Part shown: positions 8,091-15,752 of the stretch, piece by piece
How the letters are laid out: each line of letters starts with the position of its first letter
Numbering within the stretch: the stretch's first letter is position 1
From: an uncultured bacterium
GTDB lineage: Bacteria > Bacillota > Clostridia > Oscillospirales > Ruminococcaceae
DNA length: 25,105 bases
Assembly: GCA_905214345.1 (NCBI GenBank)
Contig: CAJMLV010000041.1
Span: forward strand, 1-25,105
Direction of reading: 5' to 3'
Made by a program: the position numbers and the translations under genes
The notes under the pieces: model-generated
The model's input: only the letters and a program-made list of their open reading frames with translations
Database searches by the model: none
Told to the model about the DNA's origin: nothing

Positions 8091-9536
8091 ATGCAGCGTC
8101 GGATTGTTGATGCCCTGGCAAAGGAGCTGGAAACCAACAAAAAGTTTCTGCAATCCAGCTTCGGTGATTCTCTGGATTTCTACTGCAAAGACCTGGTCAT
8201 GGGGCAGGTGCGCTGCAGTATTGCGCTTTTTACCGGACTGTCTTCTCCGGAAAAGCTGACAGTGATGGCGCTGTCCCTGTTGGAACAGGAAACTGTCGAC
8301 TTTCAAAGCGGAGCACAGCTTTGCCGGTATCTGCTGACGCAGAGCCGTATTCCCACCGAGAGCGCTCCTGTCACCACCCGGCAGATGCTGATCGAAAGGC
8401 TGGCCAACGGCCTGGCGGTGCTGCTGATCGACGGCTGTCCCTGTGCGGTGGGGATTTCTACCCAGGAGATGCCCCAACGCTCGGTGTCCAGTCCGGGCGG
8501 GGAAGGCAATATGCACGGTCCGCAGGAAGCTTTTACCGAACTGTTGCGCAACAATGTTTCCCTGTTGCGCCGTCAGTTCCGTACCGGTACCTTTGTGGCG
8601 GAACTGCATGTCGCCAACACCCATGCCCGGACAGAATACTGCCTGTGCTATGACAAAGACCGGGCGCCGGCCGATACCATCCGGGCGCTGCGGGAACGGC
8701 TGGAAAAGATCCACCTGCCGGTTTTGCTGGATTCCTCTTACTTTGCATCTTTTCTCAAGCAGGATAAACTCAACCTGTTTCCCGCCGGGGCCTATACCGA
8801 ACGTCCGGCCACCGCCTGCGCCCGCATCTGTGAAGGCAAGGTGGTGATTCTGGTGTCGGGCAGTCCCTTTGCTATGGTGGTACCCAGTTTCTTCAGTGAA
8901 CATTTTGAATCATTGGACGATTATTCCGCCGGGGCTGTCTTTGCGGGGCTTATTCGTCTTTTGAAATATATCGCGTTTCTGCTGGCGGTGTTCGGACCCG
9001 GCCTGTATGTAATGGCACTGACCTATGCGCCGGAGATCATACCCATACGGTTGCTTTCCACCTTGGCGAAGGCAGAAGCCCAGACACCGCTGTCACCCAT
9101 GCTGGAAATGCTGACCGTGACCCTGTTGCTGGAAATCGTGCGGGAAGCGGGGCTGCGGGCGCCGAAATCCATCAGTCATACCGTCAGTCTGGTGGGAGCC
9201 CTGATTATCGGAGAAACGGCGGTGAGTGCGGGCATTGTGAGCGTTCCGGTCCTGACCATGGCGGCGGCTGCCACCGTGGCTACTTTGGCGGTTCCGTCGC
9301 TGTATGAGCAATCCATTCTTTTTCGCTTTGGTGTTATCCTGCTGACAGGAATATTCGGAGTTCCCGGCTTTGCCTGCAGCGCGCTGCTGATACTGGCCAT
9401 GGCCTGCGGCAGTGATCCTTTCGGGTATGACTATCTCTACCCGCTGATGCCGCCTTGCCGTGCTACTTTGCGGGATGGCTTTGTGCGGACGATCTGGACC
9501 TCGCTGGCCAAGTCGAACGGGGAGGGACGGCTATGA
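8091..9536 (+). CDS. gerAA: GerA-family spore germination protein, A subunit
   Basis: A 481-residue A subunit of a nutrient germinant receptor, which in spore formers sits in the spore inner membrane with the B and C subunits. The N-terminal soluble domain covers about residues 1-285 (starting QRRIVDALAKELETNKKFLQ). The membrane domain follows from about 287 with several helices and the family signature EIVREAGLRAPKSISHTV...GALIIGETAV. It ends with YLYPLMPPCRATLRDGFVR. The ATG at 8091 is preferred over 8085 because GAGGG ends 6 nt before it and abuts the earlier ATG. Family and length (about 480-550 aa) agree. It overlaps the next gene by 4 nt (ATGA). I could not identify a sigma-G promoter with confidence in the short gap after the nrdR terminator. 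Confidence 0.93.
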   Translation: MQRRIVDALAKELETNKKFLQSSFGDSLDFYCKDLVMGQVRCSIALFTGLSSPEKLTVMALSLLEQETVDFQSGAQLCRYLLTQSRIPTESAPVTTRQMLIERLANGLAVLLIDGCPCAVGISTQEMPQRSVSSPGGEGNMHGPQEAFTELLRNNVSLLRRQFRTGTFVAELHVANTHARTEYCLCYDKDRAPADTIRALRERLEKIHLPVLLDSSYFASFLKQDKLNLFPAGAYTERPATACARICEGKVVILVSGSPFAMVVPSFFSEHFESLDDYSAGAVFAGLIRLLKYIAFLLAVFGPGLYVMALTYAPEIIPIRLLSTLAKAEAQTPLSPMLEMLTVTLLLEIVREAGLRAPKSISHTVSLVGALIIGETAVSAGIVSVPVLTMAAAATVATLAVPSLYEQSILFRFGVILLTGIFGVPGFACSALLILAMACGSDPFGYDYLYPLMPPCRATLRDGFVRTIWTSLAKSNGEGRL

Positions 9537-10540
9537 AACGGGAAGCACCCAATCTCTTTGCGGCGCTGCTCCTGGGGGGGTTCGGCAATGTGCTGCTGAC
9601 ATCTCAGGTTGGATACAGTGTACGCCCTGGGATTTTGCTGCTGCCGATCAGTGCTGCAGGGCTGACCCTGGCAGCCTGGTCCTTCGCATGGGCGTGGCGG
9701 CTTCTTGGGCAGAATATGCTGGCGCGCTGGTCTTTGCTGGCACTTTTGGCCATGAGTTCCGCGGTGGAGATTCTGCGCCTTTGGCGGCTGTTTTCCTCGG
9801 CATATCCCGATGGGATGAGCATGTTTGGTATCTGCCTGATGATCGTGGCTCCGGTGATTTATCTGCGCCGGGTATCTTCCATTGCCCAGACGGCCAATGT
9901 GGTGCTGACGATACTGCTGGTCACAAGTGTGCTGCTGGTCATATCCATCGCGCCGGAACTGCGGCTGTTCAATCTGCAATGCACCGCCCTTACGGGACAG
10001 CAGGTCGTAACCACCCTTATGGCGCAGATGGTCCTTTTCCCGGAATATCTGCTCCCGGCACTCTGGCCCGGTTCTGCCCGTTTTGGAAAACACACCCTGC
10101 TTCGCCTTTCGGCATTCGGGGTGAGCTTCTCCGTGGCGGCACACTTTATCCTGGAACTCTTTTTCGGGGCGGACGCGCCGTTTCAGGAGAATCCTCTGCA
10201 CACAGCAGCCCAAAGCGGGGCACTGTCCATTTTCAATCGATTGGAATGGCTGCAGCTCATCCTGTGGACCATGATTGTGACCATCAAGTTGGCAATGTAT
10301 CTCTATGCAGGAATCCATCTTATGGGCGGGAATGCCTGCAAGAGCGAAAACAACGCCGTTGGTCTGGACCGGTTTCCGTTCTATTTTGGGCTGATGCTTT
10401 TTCTCTGCGCAATGTGGCGTTCCGCAGATATTGACCGGCTTGCAGCGGTGCGCAATTTTTTGCTCGCTGTATTCGCGGGTCTGATCGTGTTGGGAGGTGT
10501 GTTTCGTTGGCTGCTGGGCACAAGACCAAAGCCGGTGTGA
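9533..10540 (+). CDS. gerAB: GerAB-like spore germination permease
   Basis: A 335-residue polytopic membrane protein, the predicted B subunit (germinant-binding permease, APC-type) of the receptor. Roughly ten hydrophobic segments run along the whole length, with charged loops such as YLRRVSSIAQTANVV. It is somewhat shorter than typical GerAB (about 365 aa), starts close to its first membrane helix, and is divergent enough that position in the operon is part of the evidence. Translation starts at the ATGA overlap with gerAA, with GGGAGGGA just upstream. A run of seven G at 9574-9580 lies near codon 15. The last 34 nt overlap the gerAC reading frame if that gene starts at the TTG at 10507. Confidence 0.82.
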   Translation: MKREAPNLFAALLLGGFGNVLLTSQVGYSVRPGILLLPISAAGLTLAAWSFAWAWRLLGQNMLARWSLLALLAMSSAVEILRLWRLFSSAYPDGMSMFGICLMIVAPVIYLRRVSSIAQTANVVLTILLVTSVLLVISIAPELRLFNLQCTALTGQQVVTTLMAQMVLFPEYLLPALWPGSARFGKHTLLRLSAFGVSFSVAAHFILELFFGADAPFQENPLHTAAQSGALSIFNRLEWLQLILWTMIVTIKLAMYLYAGIHLMGGNACKSENNAVGLDRFPFYFGLMLFLCAMWRSADIDRLAAVRNFLLAVFAGLIVLGGVFRWLLGTRPKPV

Positions 10541-11487
10541 TGGCTGGAATTTTGACGGCTGTGCTTTGTGCGTTGTTGTGCGGCTGTTCACAGGCCCCGC
10601 TTTTATCACAGCGGGAAATCGTACACAGCGTGTTCTTTCAGACCCAAGGCCGGGAAACGCTGGCGCTTTTGCTGCTGGCGGATCAGCCAAAAGAACAGGA
10701 AGGGGAGGCCGGGTACAAGACTGTGGTTGGGGTGGGGCAGACCCCGGCCCGTGCATTGGAACAGGCCGAAAGCCGCCTGGATGGCCAGGTGTTTTATGGT
10801 TTGATGGATATGGCCGTGTTGCCGGCAGAAGGGGACTGGCAGGCAACTACCGAACTGGGCCGGCTTTTGTATGAGAAAACCAGGCCGGCGCCGCAGTTTA
10901 CCCTGTTTCTCATGGAGCGTGTGCCAAGAAAACAATTGGAAGAAACGGCAGCGGATATCTACGAAAAGATGGAGAACGCTCTGGCAAAATACGGGATTCG
11001 CAATGGTTTGCAGTTGATGTTCTCCGCAGAAAAGGAATGTGCCCTGCCGGTGTGGCAGGGCACGGGTTACGGTTTTGTGTTTTTGCAAAAAGATCGGCCG
11101 AACACAGTCCTGAAAGAAACGCTGGTAGCCCAGCTGGCGGCCGTTCTCTGCGGGCAGGCGGATCGGTTTGTGTGCGATTTTTCCCACGGGACCGCATCGG
11201 TACAGACCAAGGTCATGGTCCAACATCGTGTGAGGGAAAACGGGAACGCGGCCTTGTATCTGACCCTGGATGACCCGGATTTACAAGAACTGGGAGAAGC
11301 CCAACGGCGAGAAGACCAGCTGCAGCAGGCGCTGCGCGATGAACTGGAACAAGCCTTTGGTCAGATCACAGCCGGATGCTGTGTTCAGGGCTATGACCCG
11401 CTCCGAATGAGCGTGTGGTTCTGGGCTGCCTGCGGTCCTACGGAGTCACTTCCTCAGCCCGGGCTGGAAGTCAGCTTCGAAGCGTAA
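10507..11487 (+). CDS. gerAC: GerAC-like germination lipoprotein
   Basis: A 326-residue lipoprotein, the predicted C subunit of the germinant receptor, anchored to the outer face of the inner spore membrane. The signal peptide has basic residues (HKTK), a hydrophobic core (VMAGILTAVLCALL) and a lipobox LCGC with the lipidated Cys27. A Ger(x)C-like region follows with QREIVHSVFFQTQGRE, repeated charged helices and a C-terminal part of about 150 residues. The start is a TTG at 10507: GGGAGGTG lies 7-9 nt upstream, and only this start supplies the positive n-region. The alternative ATG at 10540 (a TGATG junction with gerAB) has no ribosome site and would give a signal peptide without basic residues. 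The gene ends 3 nt from the convergent DHHW gene, with no terminator between. Confidence 0.85.
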   Translation: MAAGHKTKAGVMAGILTAVLCALLCGCSQAPLLSQREIVHSVFFQTQGRETLALLLLADQPKEQEGEAGYKTVVGVGQTPARALEQAESRLDGQVFYGLMDMAVLPAEGDWQATTELGRLLYEKTRPAPQFTLFLMERVPRKQLEETAADIYEKMENALAKYGIRNGLQLMFSAEKECALPVWQGTGYGFVFLQKDRPNTVLKETLVAQLAAVLCGQADRFVCDFSHGTASVQTKVMVQHRVRENGNAALYLTLDDPDLQELGEAQRREDQLQQALRDELEQAFGQITAGCCVQGYDPLRMSVWFWAACGPTESLPQPGLEVSFEA

Positions 11488-11490
11488 TCC

Positions 11491-12690
11491 TTATCCTTCG
11501 TCGGTGGTCAGGGTGGTGGGACGGTCCAGATAGACGACCCGCTTGTCCGAGATGAAGGTCTGGAAGTTGTACAGGACCAGCACCTCGTCGTATCCTTCGG
11601 ATTCGATGGTGGTGTCCAGACCATAAGAGAAATTCCGCAGGTCCACCACACCGATCTTGGCATAGTTGGCTGTCAGGAATGGCACAAAGCAGTTGGCGTA
11701 ACTGTCCTTTACCACCAGGATGCTGCCTTCGCCGTCACCTTCGATCACCGAGTAGCCGTTGTTCCCGTCCAGGAATGCGGCATACTTATCCCGGGTTTCC
11801 AATTTTTCGGTGTTGACTATGGGCTCGGTGACACGCGCGGTATACTGGGTTTCTCCGTTGATGTCATAGATGGTCATGGGATTGTCCAGCGGATAATAGG
11901 TGATGGTATCCGGCTGCACGTCCCAGCGTCGGGCAGCAGAGTAGTGGGTGCCGTAGAAATCGGTCACATTGACTGCTTCGTGGCTGGACAGATCAAAGGG
12001 AGTCAGCCCTTTCAGGGCACAGAGCTGTTCATAGGCCAGATAGGCACCCTCGGTGGTCCAGTGATGGTCGGTCTTGTAATACAGGTACCGGTCCTTTTCC
12101 CGGGTGAACACCTCTCGCAGGTCGATCACATCCGCGGTGGTGGATACCTGGGCGAAAATATCGTCCAGCATGGCGTTTTCGTCGGCCATGGGAGCGCCCA
12201 GCGGAAGCATCTCAGGGTAGATCACACTGGCGGAGGGGGCCAGCAGGAAAGTTACCTTGCCGGGATGCCGGGAAGCAAAATTGATGACCGCATCCAGGTT
12301 CTTGGTCAGCTGGGTCTGGCTGCTGGCAGGAATGTCAAACAATTTGGTGAACATCCAGCCGTCTTTGCCCAGCAAAATATCACTTTCCTCGACTTTGCCC
12401 AGGGCGAGGCTGTTGAAGGCGCTTTCCAGGTTGATCCAGTCGTCGCGGAAAGCGACCTGGTCCTGTACATAGGTGCCAAAATCCTCGAACCAGCTTCCGT
12501 CCAGCAGCGCCTTCACGGAGAAAGCGGGCATCTGGGCGAGCTTGCGGTTTTCCAGATCAGACATATCCCGTTTGGGCCAGAACAGATTCAAAACCGAAAA
12601 GCCAGCCACCATCAGGATGAACAGGACGGCCAATGCACCGGGACGGGTGCCGGGTTCCCGCCCGGCTTTGCGGTGAATATAGCGAGACAT
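11491..12690 (-). CDS. DHHW-family (AlgJ/AlgX-like) exported protein
   Basis: A 399-residue protein with one N-terminal membrane anchor (about residues 18-36, GALAVLFILMVAGFSVLNLF) and an outer domain. The family signature TDHHW (Asp208-His209-His210-Trp211) and a later VKDSYANCF block match the SGNH/AlgJ-like arrangement, in which Asp-His and Ser form the catalytic triad. Related proteins act with MBOAT transferases to move acetyl groups onto exported polysaccharides; the polymer here is unknown. A GGGAGGTG site precedes the ATG. It is the last gene of the DUF4358-MBOAT-DHHW run, 15 nt after the MBOAT stop. No terminator is visible at its 3' end, which lies 3 nt from gerAC. Confidence 0.88.
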   Translation of the reverse strand: MSRYIHRKAGREPGTRPGALAVLFILMVAGFSVLNLFWPKRDMSDLENRKLAQMPAFSVKALLDGSWFEDFGTYVQDQVAFRDDWINLESAFNSLALGKVEESDILLGKDGWMFTKLFDIPASSQTQLTKNLDAVINFASRHPGKVTFLLAPSASVIYPEMLPLGAPMADENAMLDDIFAQVSTTADVIDLREVFTREKDRYLYYKTDHHWTTEGAYLAYEQLCALKGLTPFDLSSHEAVNVTDFYGTHYSAARRWDVQPDTITYYPLDNPMTIYDINGETQYTARVTEPIVNTEKLETRDKYAAFLDGNNGYSVIEGDGEGSILVVKDSYANCFVPFLTANYAKIGVVDLRNFSYGLDTTIESEGYDEVLVLYNFQTFISDKRVVYLDRPTTLTTDEG

Positions 12691-12705
12691 ACAGGCACAC
12701 CTCCC

Positions 12706-14106
12706 TCAGAAATCAGCATACAGAGCAGTGGAACCGGTGGCGCCAACCACAAAGGCGACGCACAGAACGGCAACCGCCGCAAAAAGCAGCATCCGTACAG
12801 GCTGGACCCGTTTGGTCTTGTTCCACAGCCAGGCGGGCAGCGGCGTGGAGCACAGGCAGCCCAACACCAGCAGAACCCCGTAGTTGCGGGCAAAGTACAG
12901 AGCAGAAACCCCGCCCTGGGGAATAAACATGCGGTTCAAAAGTAAGCCCAGAGGGGCTCCCGCCGCATTTGCGGTGAAGATACCCCAGCCCAGCACCACA
13001 AAGAACAGGGTATAGATGTGGGGCCAGATGCGGCCTTTCTTCAGGTGCTTGAGCAGGAAGTTCTTCTCGATCACCAGCAGGACAAAGTAATAAAGGCCCC
13101 AACAGATGAAATTCCAGTTGGCACCATGCCACAGGCCGGTCAAAGCCCAGACAGCCAGCATGTTCAGCACCTGGCGTACCGCACCGCGGCGGTTGCCGCC
13201 CAGAGGGATGTAGATGTAATCCCGGAACCACTGGGACAGGGTGATGTGCCAGCGGCGCCAGAATTCGGTGATGCTGGCGGAAATGTACGGCAGGTTGAAG
13301 TTGGCGGGACATTCAAAGCCCATCATCAGGCTCAGACCATTGCTCATTTCCGAGTAGCCGGCAAAGTCGAAATACAGCTGCAAAGAATAGGCCAGAACGC
13401 CCATCCAGACCAGCGGTGTGCTGGCGTTGGCCAGGCCGATGCCGTCGGTGGTGGAGATGATGTCCTGCCACAATGCGCCGATGGAGTCGGCCAGAATGAC
13501 CTTTTTGGCCAGACCGAACACAAACATGACGGCACCGTTCTCAAACTGCTGCAAAGTGTAGCGTCCGGTGGTTTTGTGCAGGGCCGGAGCCATTTCCCGA
13601 TAGCGGACGATGGGACCTACGATCAGCTGCGGGTAGAGAATCACGTAGGTGGCAAAGGTGATAGGGCTGTGTTCCGCTTCTGTTTTGCGGGTATACACAT
13701 CCGCCACATAGCTGATCAGCTTGAAGGAATAGTAGCTGATGCCCAGGGGCAGTACATCCAGGAAAGACAAGGAGGAAAGCCCGGCACCGGAAATCTGGTT
13801 GATGGTATCGATCAGGAAATTGGTATACTTGAAAAACACCAGGGCGGCCGCACTCAATACGATGGCGGCAATCAGGACCGCGCGCCGTACGCCGGCGGCA
13901 TTGCTGCGCTGGATGAGCAGGCCCGCTATGTAGTTGACCAGAATCAAAATCAGGATCAGCGGCAGCCAGGTGATACCGCCCCAGCAGTAGAACAGAATGC
14001 TTTCCAGCAAAAGAACCGCGTTTTTGGCACGGCCCGGTGCCAGATAGTACAGCCCCAGCGCCAGCGGCATAAAGCAAAACAGGAACACCACACTGTTGAA
14101 TACCAA
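12706..14106 (-). CDS. MBOAT-family O-acyltransferase (DltB/AlgI-like)
   Basis: A 466-residue multi-pass membrane acyltransferase. It begins with FNSVVFLFCFMPLALGLYYL, typical of AlgI/DltB relatives, and carries HITLSQWFRDYIYIPLGGNR and TGLWHGANWNF, whose His (about residue 327) is the conserved catalytic histidine. It should carry an acyl group across the membrane for transfer to a surface polymer together with the DHHW protein. The start is a TTG at 14106, because AAGGAGGAG lies 6 nt upstream and the protein then starts at the usual place (VFNS). A further upstream TTG at 14127 would include the ribosome site within the coding region. D-alanylation of teichoic acid is less likely because no dltA, dltC or dltD is seen and a DHHW partner is present. 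Confidence 0.92.
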   Translation of the reverse strand: MVFNSVVFLFCFMPLALGLYYLAPGRAKNAVLLLESILFYCWGGITWLPLILILILVNYIAGLLIQRSNAAGVRRAVLIAAIVLSAAALVFFKYTNFLIDTINQISGAGLSSLSFLDVLPLGISYYSFKLISYVADVYTRKTEAEHSPITFATYVILYPQLIVGPIVRYREMAPALHKTTGRYTLQQFENGAVMFVFGLAKKVILADSIGALWQDIISTTDGIGLANASTPLVWMGVLAYSLQLYFDFAGYSEMSNGLSLMMGFECPANFNLPYISASITEFWRRWHITLSQWFRDYIYIPLGGNRRGAVRQVLNMLAVWALTGLWHGANWNFICWGLYYFVLLVIEKNFLLKHLKKGRIWPHIYTLFFVVLGWGIFTANAAGAPLGLLLNRMFIPQGGVSALYFARNYGVLLVLGCLCSTPLPAWLWNKTKRVQPVRMLLFAAVAVLCVAFVVGATGSTALYADF

Positions 14107-14130
14107 GGGGCACTCCTCCTTCCTCAAACC

Positions 14131-14220
14131 AAAAAATACGGCAGGTCGTTGGCCCGGAACGCGCCACCCTCTGCCGGTGGACAGAAGGCGGTAGGCATGG
14201 GGACAGCGGCCTGCCGTTTT
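14131..14220 (-). terminator. Long folded element between DUF4358 and MBOAT genes; terminator-like on the minus strand
   Basis: ACGGCAGG (14138-14145) pairs with CCTGCCGT (14210-14217), and pairing continues inward for about 9 more positions, with G-T wobbles if read on the plus strand. An inner CCACC/GGTGG hairpin lies at about 14164-14180. On the minus strand the closing stem is followed by ATTTTTT, so it can act as a terminator or attenuator between the lipoprotein gene and the MBOAT gene. On the plus strand TTTTG follows. I do not recognise a known RNA family in it. Confidence 0.55.
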
Positions 14221-14245
14221 GTCATTGCTTCACAGTACGGCCGAA

Positions 14246-14824
14246 TTAGGCAAGCGCGCTCTCAATGGCAGCGTCGATGTCCGCATAATCCGGGCCGTTG
14301 ATGCCGGAAATCACCATCACGACGAAATCGCCGCTCACGACGATACGGGCATCCTGCGCTTTGGCAACCTTATCGGCAAATTCAGCATACAGGTTGCTGC
14401 TGGCAGTTTCTTTATAAGCTTCCAGTTCGGTCTTGACGGCGTCCGCACAGCCGCTCTTGGCCTGGATAGCCAGCACCAGAGAGCAATCGGCCTGGTCGTT
14501 GGTCACATCGCCCTTGAAAGCCAGGATATTGTCCATGGTCAGGCCCAGCTCGTTCTCCAGCGAGAAGTCATCCAGCTCACGAGGATTGGAAATCTCATTG
14601 ATGGCTTCCAGAGAGGAAACAATGGATTCCAGCTTGGCGGTATCGGGTTCAGCAGTGGTCTCTTCTGCCTGGCTCTCGTCCGCGGCGGAAGTGTCGCCGG
14701 TGGCGGACTCGGAGGAAGAAGTGGTGGTTTCGGGCTGGCTGCTCTCGGAAGAAGAGCCGGTGCAGGCGGCCAACAGGCTGGTCATCAGCACAGCGGCGCA
14801 CAAAACAGCAATCAGTTTTTTCAT
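14246..14824 (-). CDS. DUF4358-like lipoprotein
   Basis: A 192-residue predicted lipoprotein. MKKLIAVLCAAVLMTSLLAAC forms a signal peptide with lipobox LAAC (Cys21). A Ser/Thr/Glu-rich linker follows to about residue 65, then a globular domain resembling DUF4358: LDDFSLENELGL, DCSLVLAIQAK, a helix with VKTELEAYKE, and DARIVVSGDFVVMVIS. Proteins of this kind often lie next to MBOAT and DHHW genes in Clostridia; their activity is not known to me. The ATG at 14824 is supported by AAAGGAG 7 nt upstream. It is first in the minus-strand run with the MBOAT and DHHW genes, separated from the MBOAT gene by a folded element that could lower downstream expression. Confidence 0.75.
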   Translation of the reverse strand: MKKLIAVLCAAVLMTSLLAACTGSSSESSQPETTTSSSESATGDTSAADESQAEETTAEPDTAKLESIVSSLEAINEISNPRELDDFSLENELGLTMDNILAFKGDVTNDQADCSLVLAIQAKSGCADAVKTELEAYKETASSNLYAEFADKVAKAQDARIVVSGDFVVMVISGINGPDYADIDAAIESALA

Positions 14825-14932
14825 GGTTGGTCTCCTTTTGTAAGTCTCCCTGATACAGGGTAGTATGCCACATAATGGCGCCGGTTTATTCAAACCGCGC
14901 AGGGCAGTCTTTCGATAAGGCTGCATGCTAAT

Positions 14933-14961
14933 AGGATACACCATTCCAGGCGGTTTTTCAA
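14933..14961 (-). promoter_or_regulatory. Probable promoter for the DUF4358-MBOAT-DHHW run
   Basis: On the minus strand TTGAAA (14956-14961) and TATCCT (14933-14938) are 17 nt apart. The leader of about 100 nt contains a 9-bp stem with one bulge at 14878-14900 (CGGTTT-ATTC-AAACCG core). Confidence 0.55.
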
Positions 14962-15030
14962 GGCCTGCAAAAGGTCATTGTATGTTGATCTTTGTAAATT
15001 TTCCTGCCGTTTCTCCGGCCAAAATCGGGG

Positions 15031-15060
15031 TTGACAAGCACGGTATTTTCGCCGTACACT
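15031..15060 (+). promoter_or_regulatory. Probable promoter for the Gx transporter gene
   Basis: TTGACA (15031-15036) and TACACT (15055-15060) are separated by 18 nt, 30 nt before the start codon. Confidence 0.65.
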
Positions 15061-15090
15061 AACCATGAAATCAATGGAAGGATTCGGACG

Positions 15091-15630
15091 ATGCAAAGCC
15101 AAAAAGCACAAACTGTGGCGCGCCTGGGCATGCTGTTTGCCCTGGCTATGGCCCTTTCTTTTTTTGAATCTGTCCTCACTCCGTTTCTGGGGCTGATGCC
15201 TGCCATGAAACTGGGTCTTGCCAACATCGTGGTCATGTATGCCCTCTTGTTCACCCGCCGCAGGTATGCCCTGATGCTGGTTGTGCTCAAAGCAGCATTT
15301 ACCTTATTTGTCAGAGGCGCCACGGCAGGCTTTTTGTCTCTGTGCGGGGGAATGCTCTCCTGGCTGGTAATGTGCGCATTGCTTTGCCTGCCTTTTCGGG
15401 TGACGGGGTACATCTTTTCGGTGTGCGGGGCGCTGGCGCACAATATCGGGCAGCTGTTGGGGGCTTCGGTGATTCTGAGCAGCGCGCTGGCGTTGGGATA
15501 CGCTCCCGTTCTGTTGGCAGCAGGCCTGGTTGTGGGCAGCCTGACCTGGTGGGTGGCGCGTGGCGTCTTTCCGGCGTTGAAACGCTTCTCCCGCGGGGAG
15601 GGACAGGGAAGGAATAAAATATTGTTTTAA
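15091..15630 (+). CDS. Gx transporter family protein (heptaprenyl diphosphate synthase component I-like)
   Basis: A 179-residue protein with about five membrane helices. It matches the Gx family, often labelled heptaprenyl diphosphate synthase component I, through its N-terminal LGMLFALAMALSFFE, the segment MPAMKLGLANIVVMYALL and the FVRGATAGFLSLCGGMLSW region. The family resembles the substrate-binding (S) components of ECF transporters, so a small-molecule transport role is more plausible than prenyl synthesis; the substrate is unknown. AAGGA lies 8 nt before the ATG at 15091. It has its own promoter. No classic terminator follows, but an inverted repeat overlaps its stop codon. Confidence 0.85.
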   Translation: MQSQKAQTVARLGMLFALAMALSFFESVLTPFLGLMPAMKLGLANIVVMYALLFTRRRYALMLVVLKAAFTLFVRGATAGFLSLCGGMLSWLVMCALLCLPFRVTGYIFSVCGALAHNIGQLLGASVILSSALALGYAPVLLAAGLVVGSLTWWVARGVFPALKRFSRGEGQGRNKILF

Positions 15631-15645
15631 GATTTTGTCTTAAAA
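15625..15645. repeat. AT-rich inverted repeat upstream of the rubrerythrin promoter
   Basis: TTTTAAGA (15625-15632) and TCTTAAAA (15638-15645) are perfect arms around TTTTG. It overlaps the stop codon of the Gx gene and ends 13 nt before the rubrerythrin -35, where an operator could act. It may instead be a weak terminator for the Gx gene. Confidence 0.5.
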
Positions 15646-15658
15646 TTTTAAAACCCTA

Positions 15659-15687
15659 TTGACATTACTATCTCGTCATGTTATCAT
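15659..15687 (+). promoter_or_regulatory. Strong sigma-A promoter for rubrerythrin
   Basis: Consensus TTGACA (15659-15664) and TATCAT (15682-15687) are separated by 17 nt. The strength fits the strongly biased codon use of the downstream gene. Confidence 0.85.
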
Positions 15688-15693
15688 GTAGGC

Positions 15694-15713
15694 AAGACAC
15701 AAGACTGTGTCTT
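15694..15713. repeat. Inverted repeat at the rubrerythrin transcript start
   Basis: AAGACAC (15694-15700) and GTGTCTT (15707-15713) are perfect 7-bp arms with a 6-nt centre, at the expected first bases of the mRNA. It could be an operator or a 5' stabilising hairpin. The AGA/TCT half-sites echo the repeat at 15625-15645. Confidence 0.55.
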
Positions 15714-15752
15714 AAAAAATGATTCAACCAAAATGATTCGGAGGTAATAAAC

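Noticed and set aside
9437..10846. 469-codon minus-strand ORF opposite gerAB/gerAC
   Set aside because: Pro/His/Gln-rich shadow with no domain; the plus strand has three overlapping genes with ribosome sites.
13018..14301. Long plus-strand ORF opposite the MBOAT gene
   Set aside because: Antisense shadow; MBOAT motifs are clear on the other strand.
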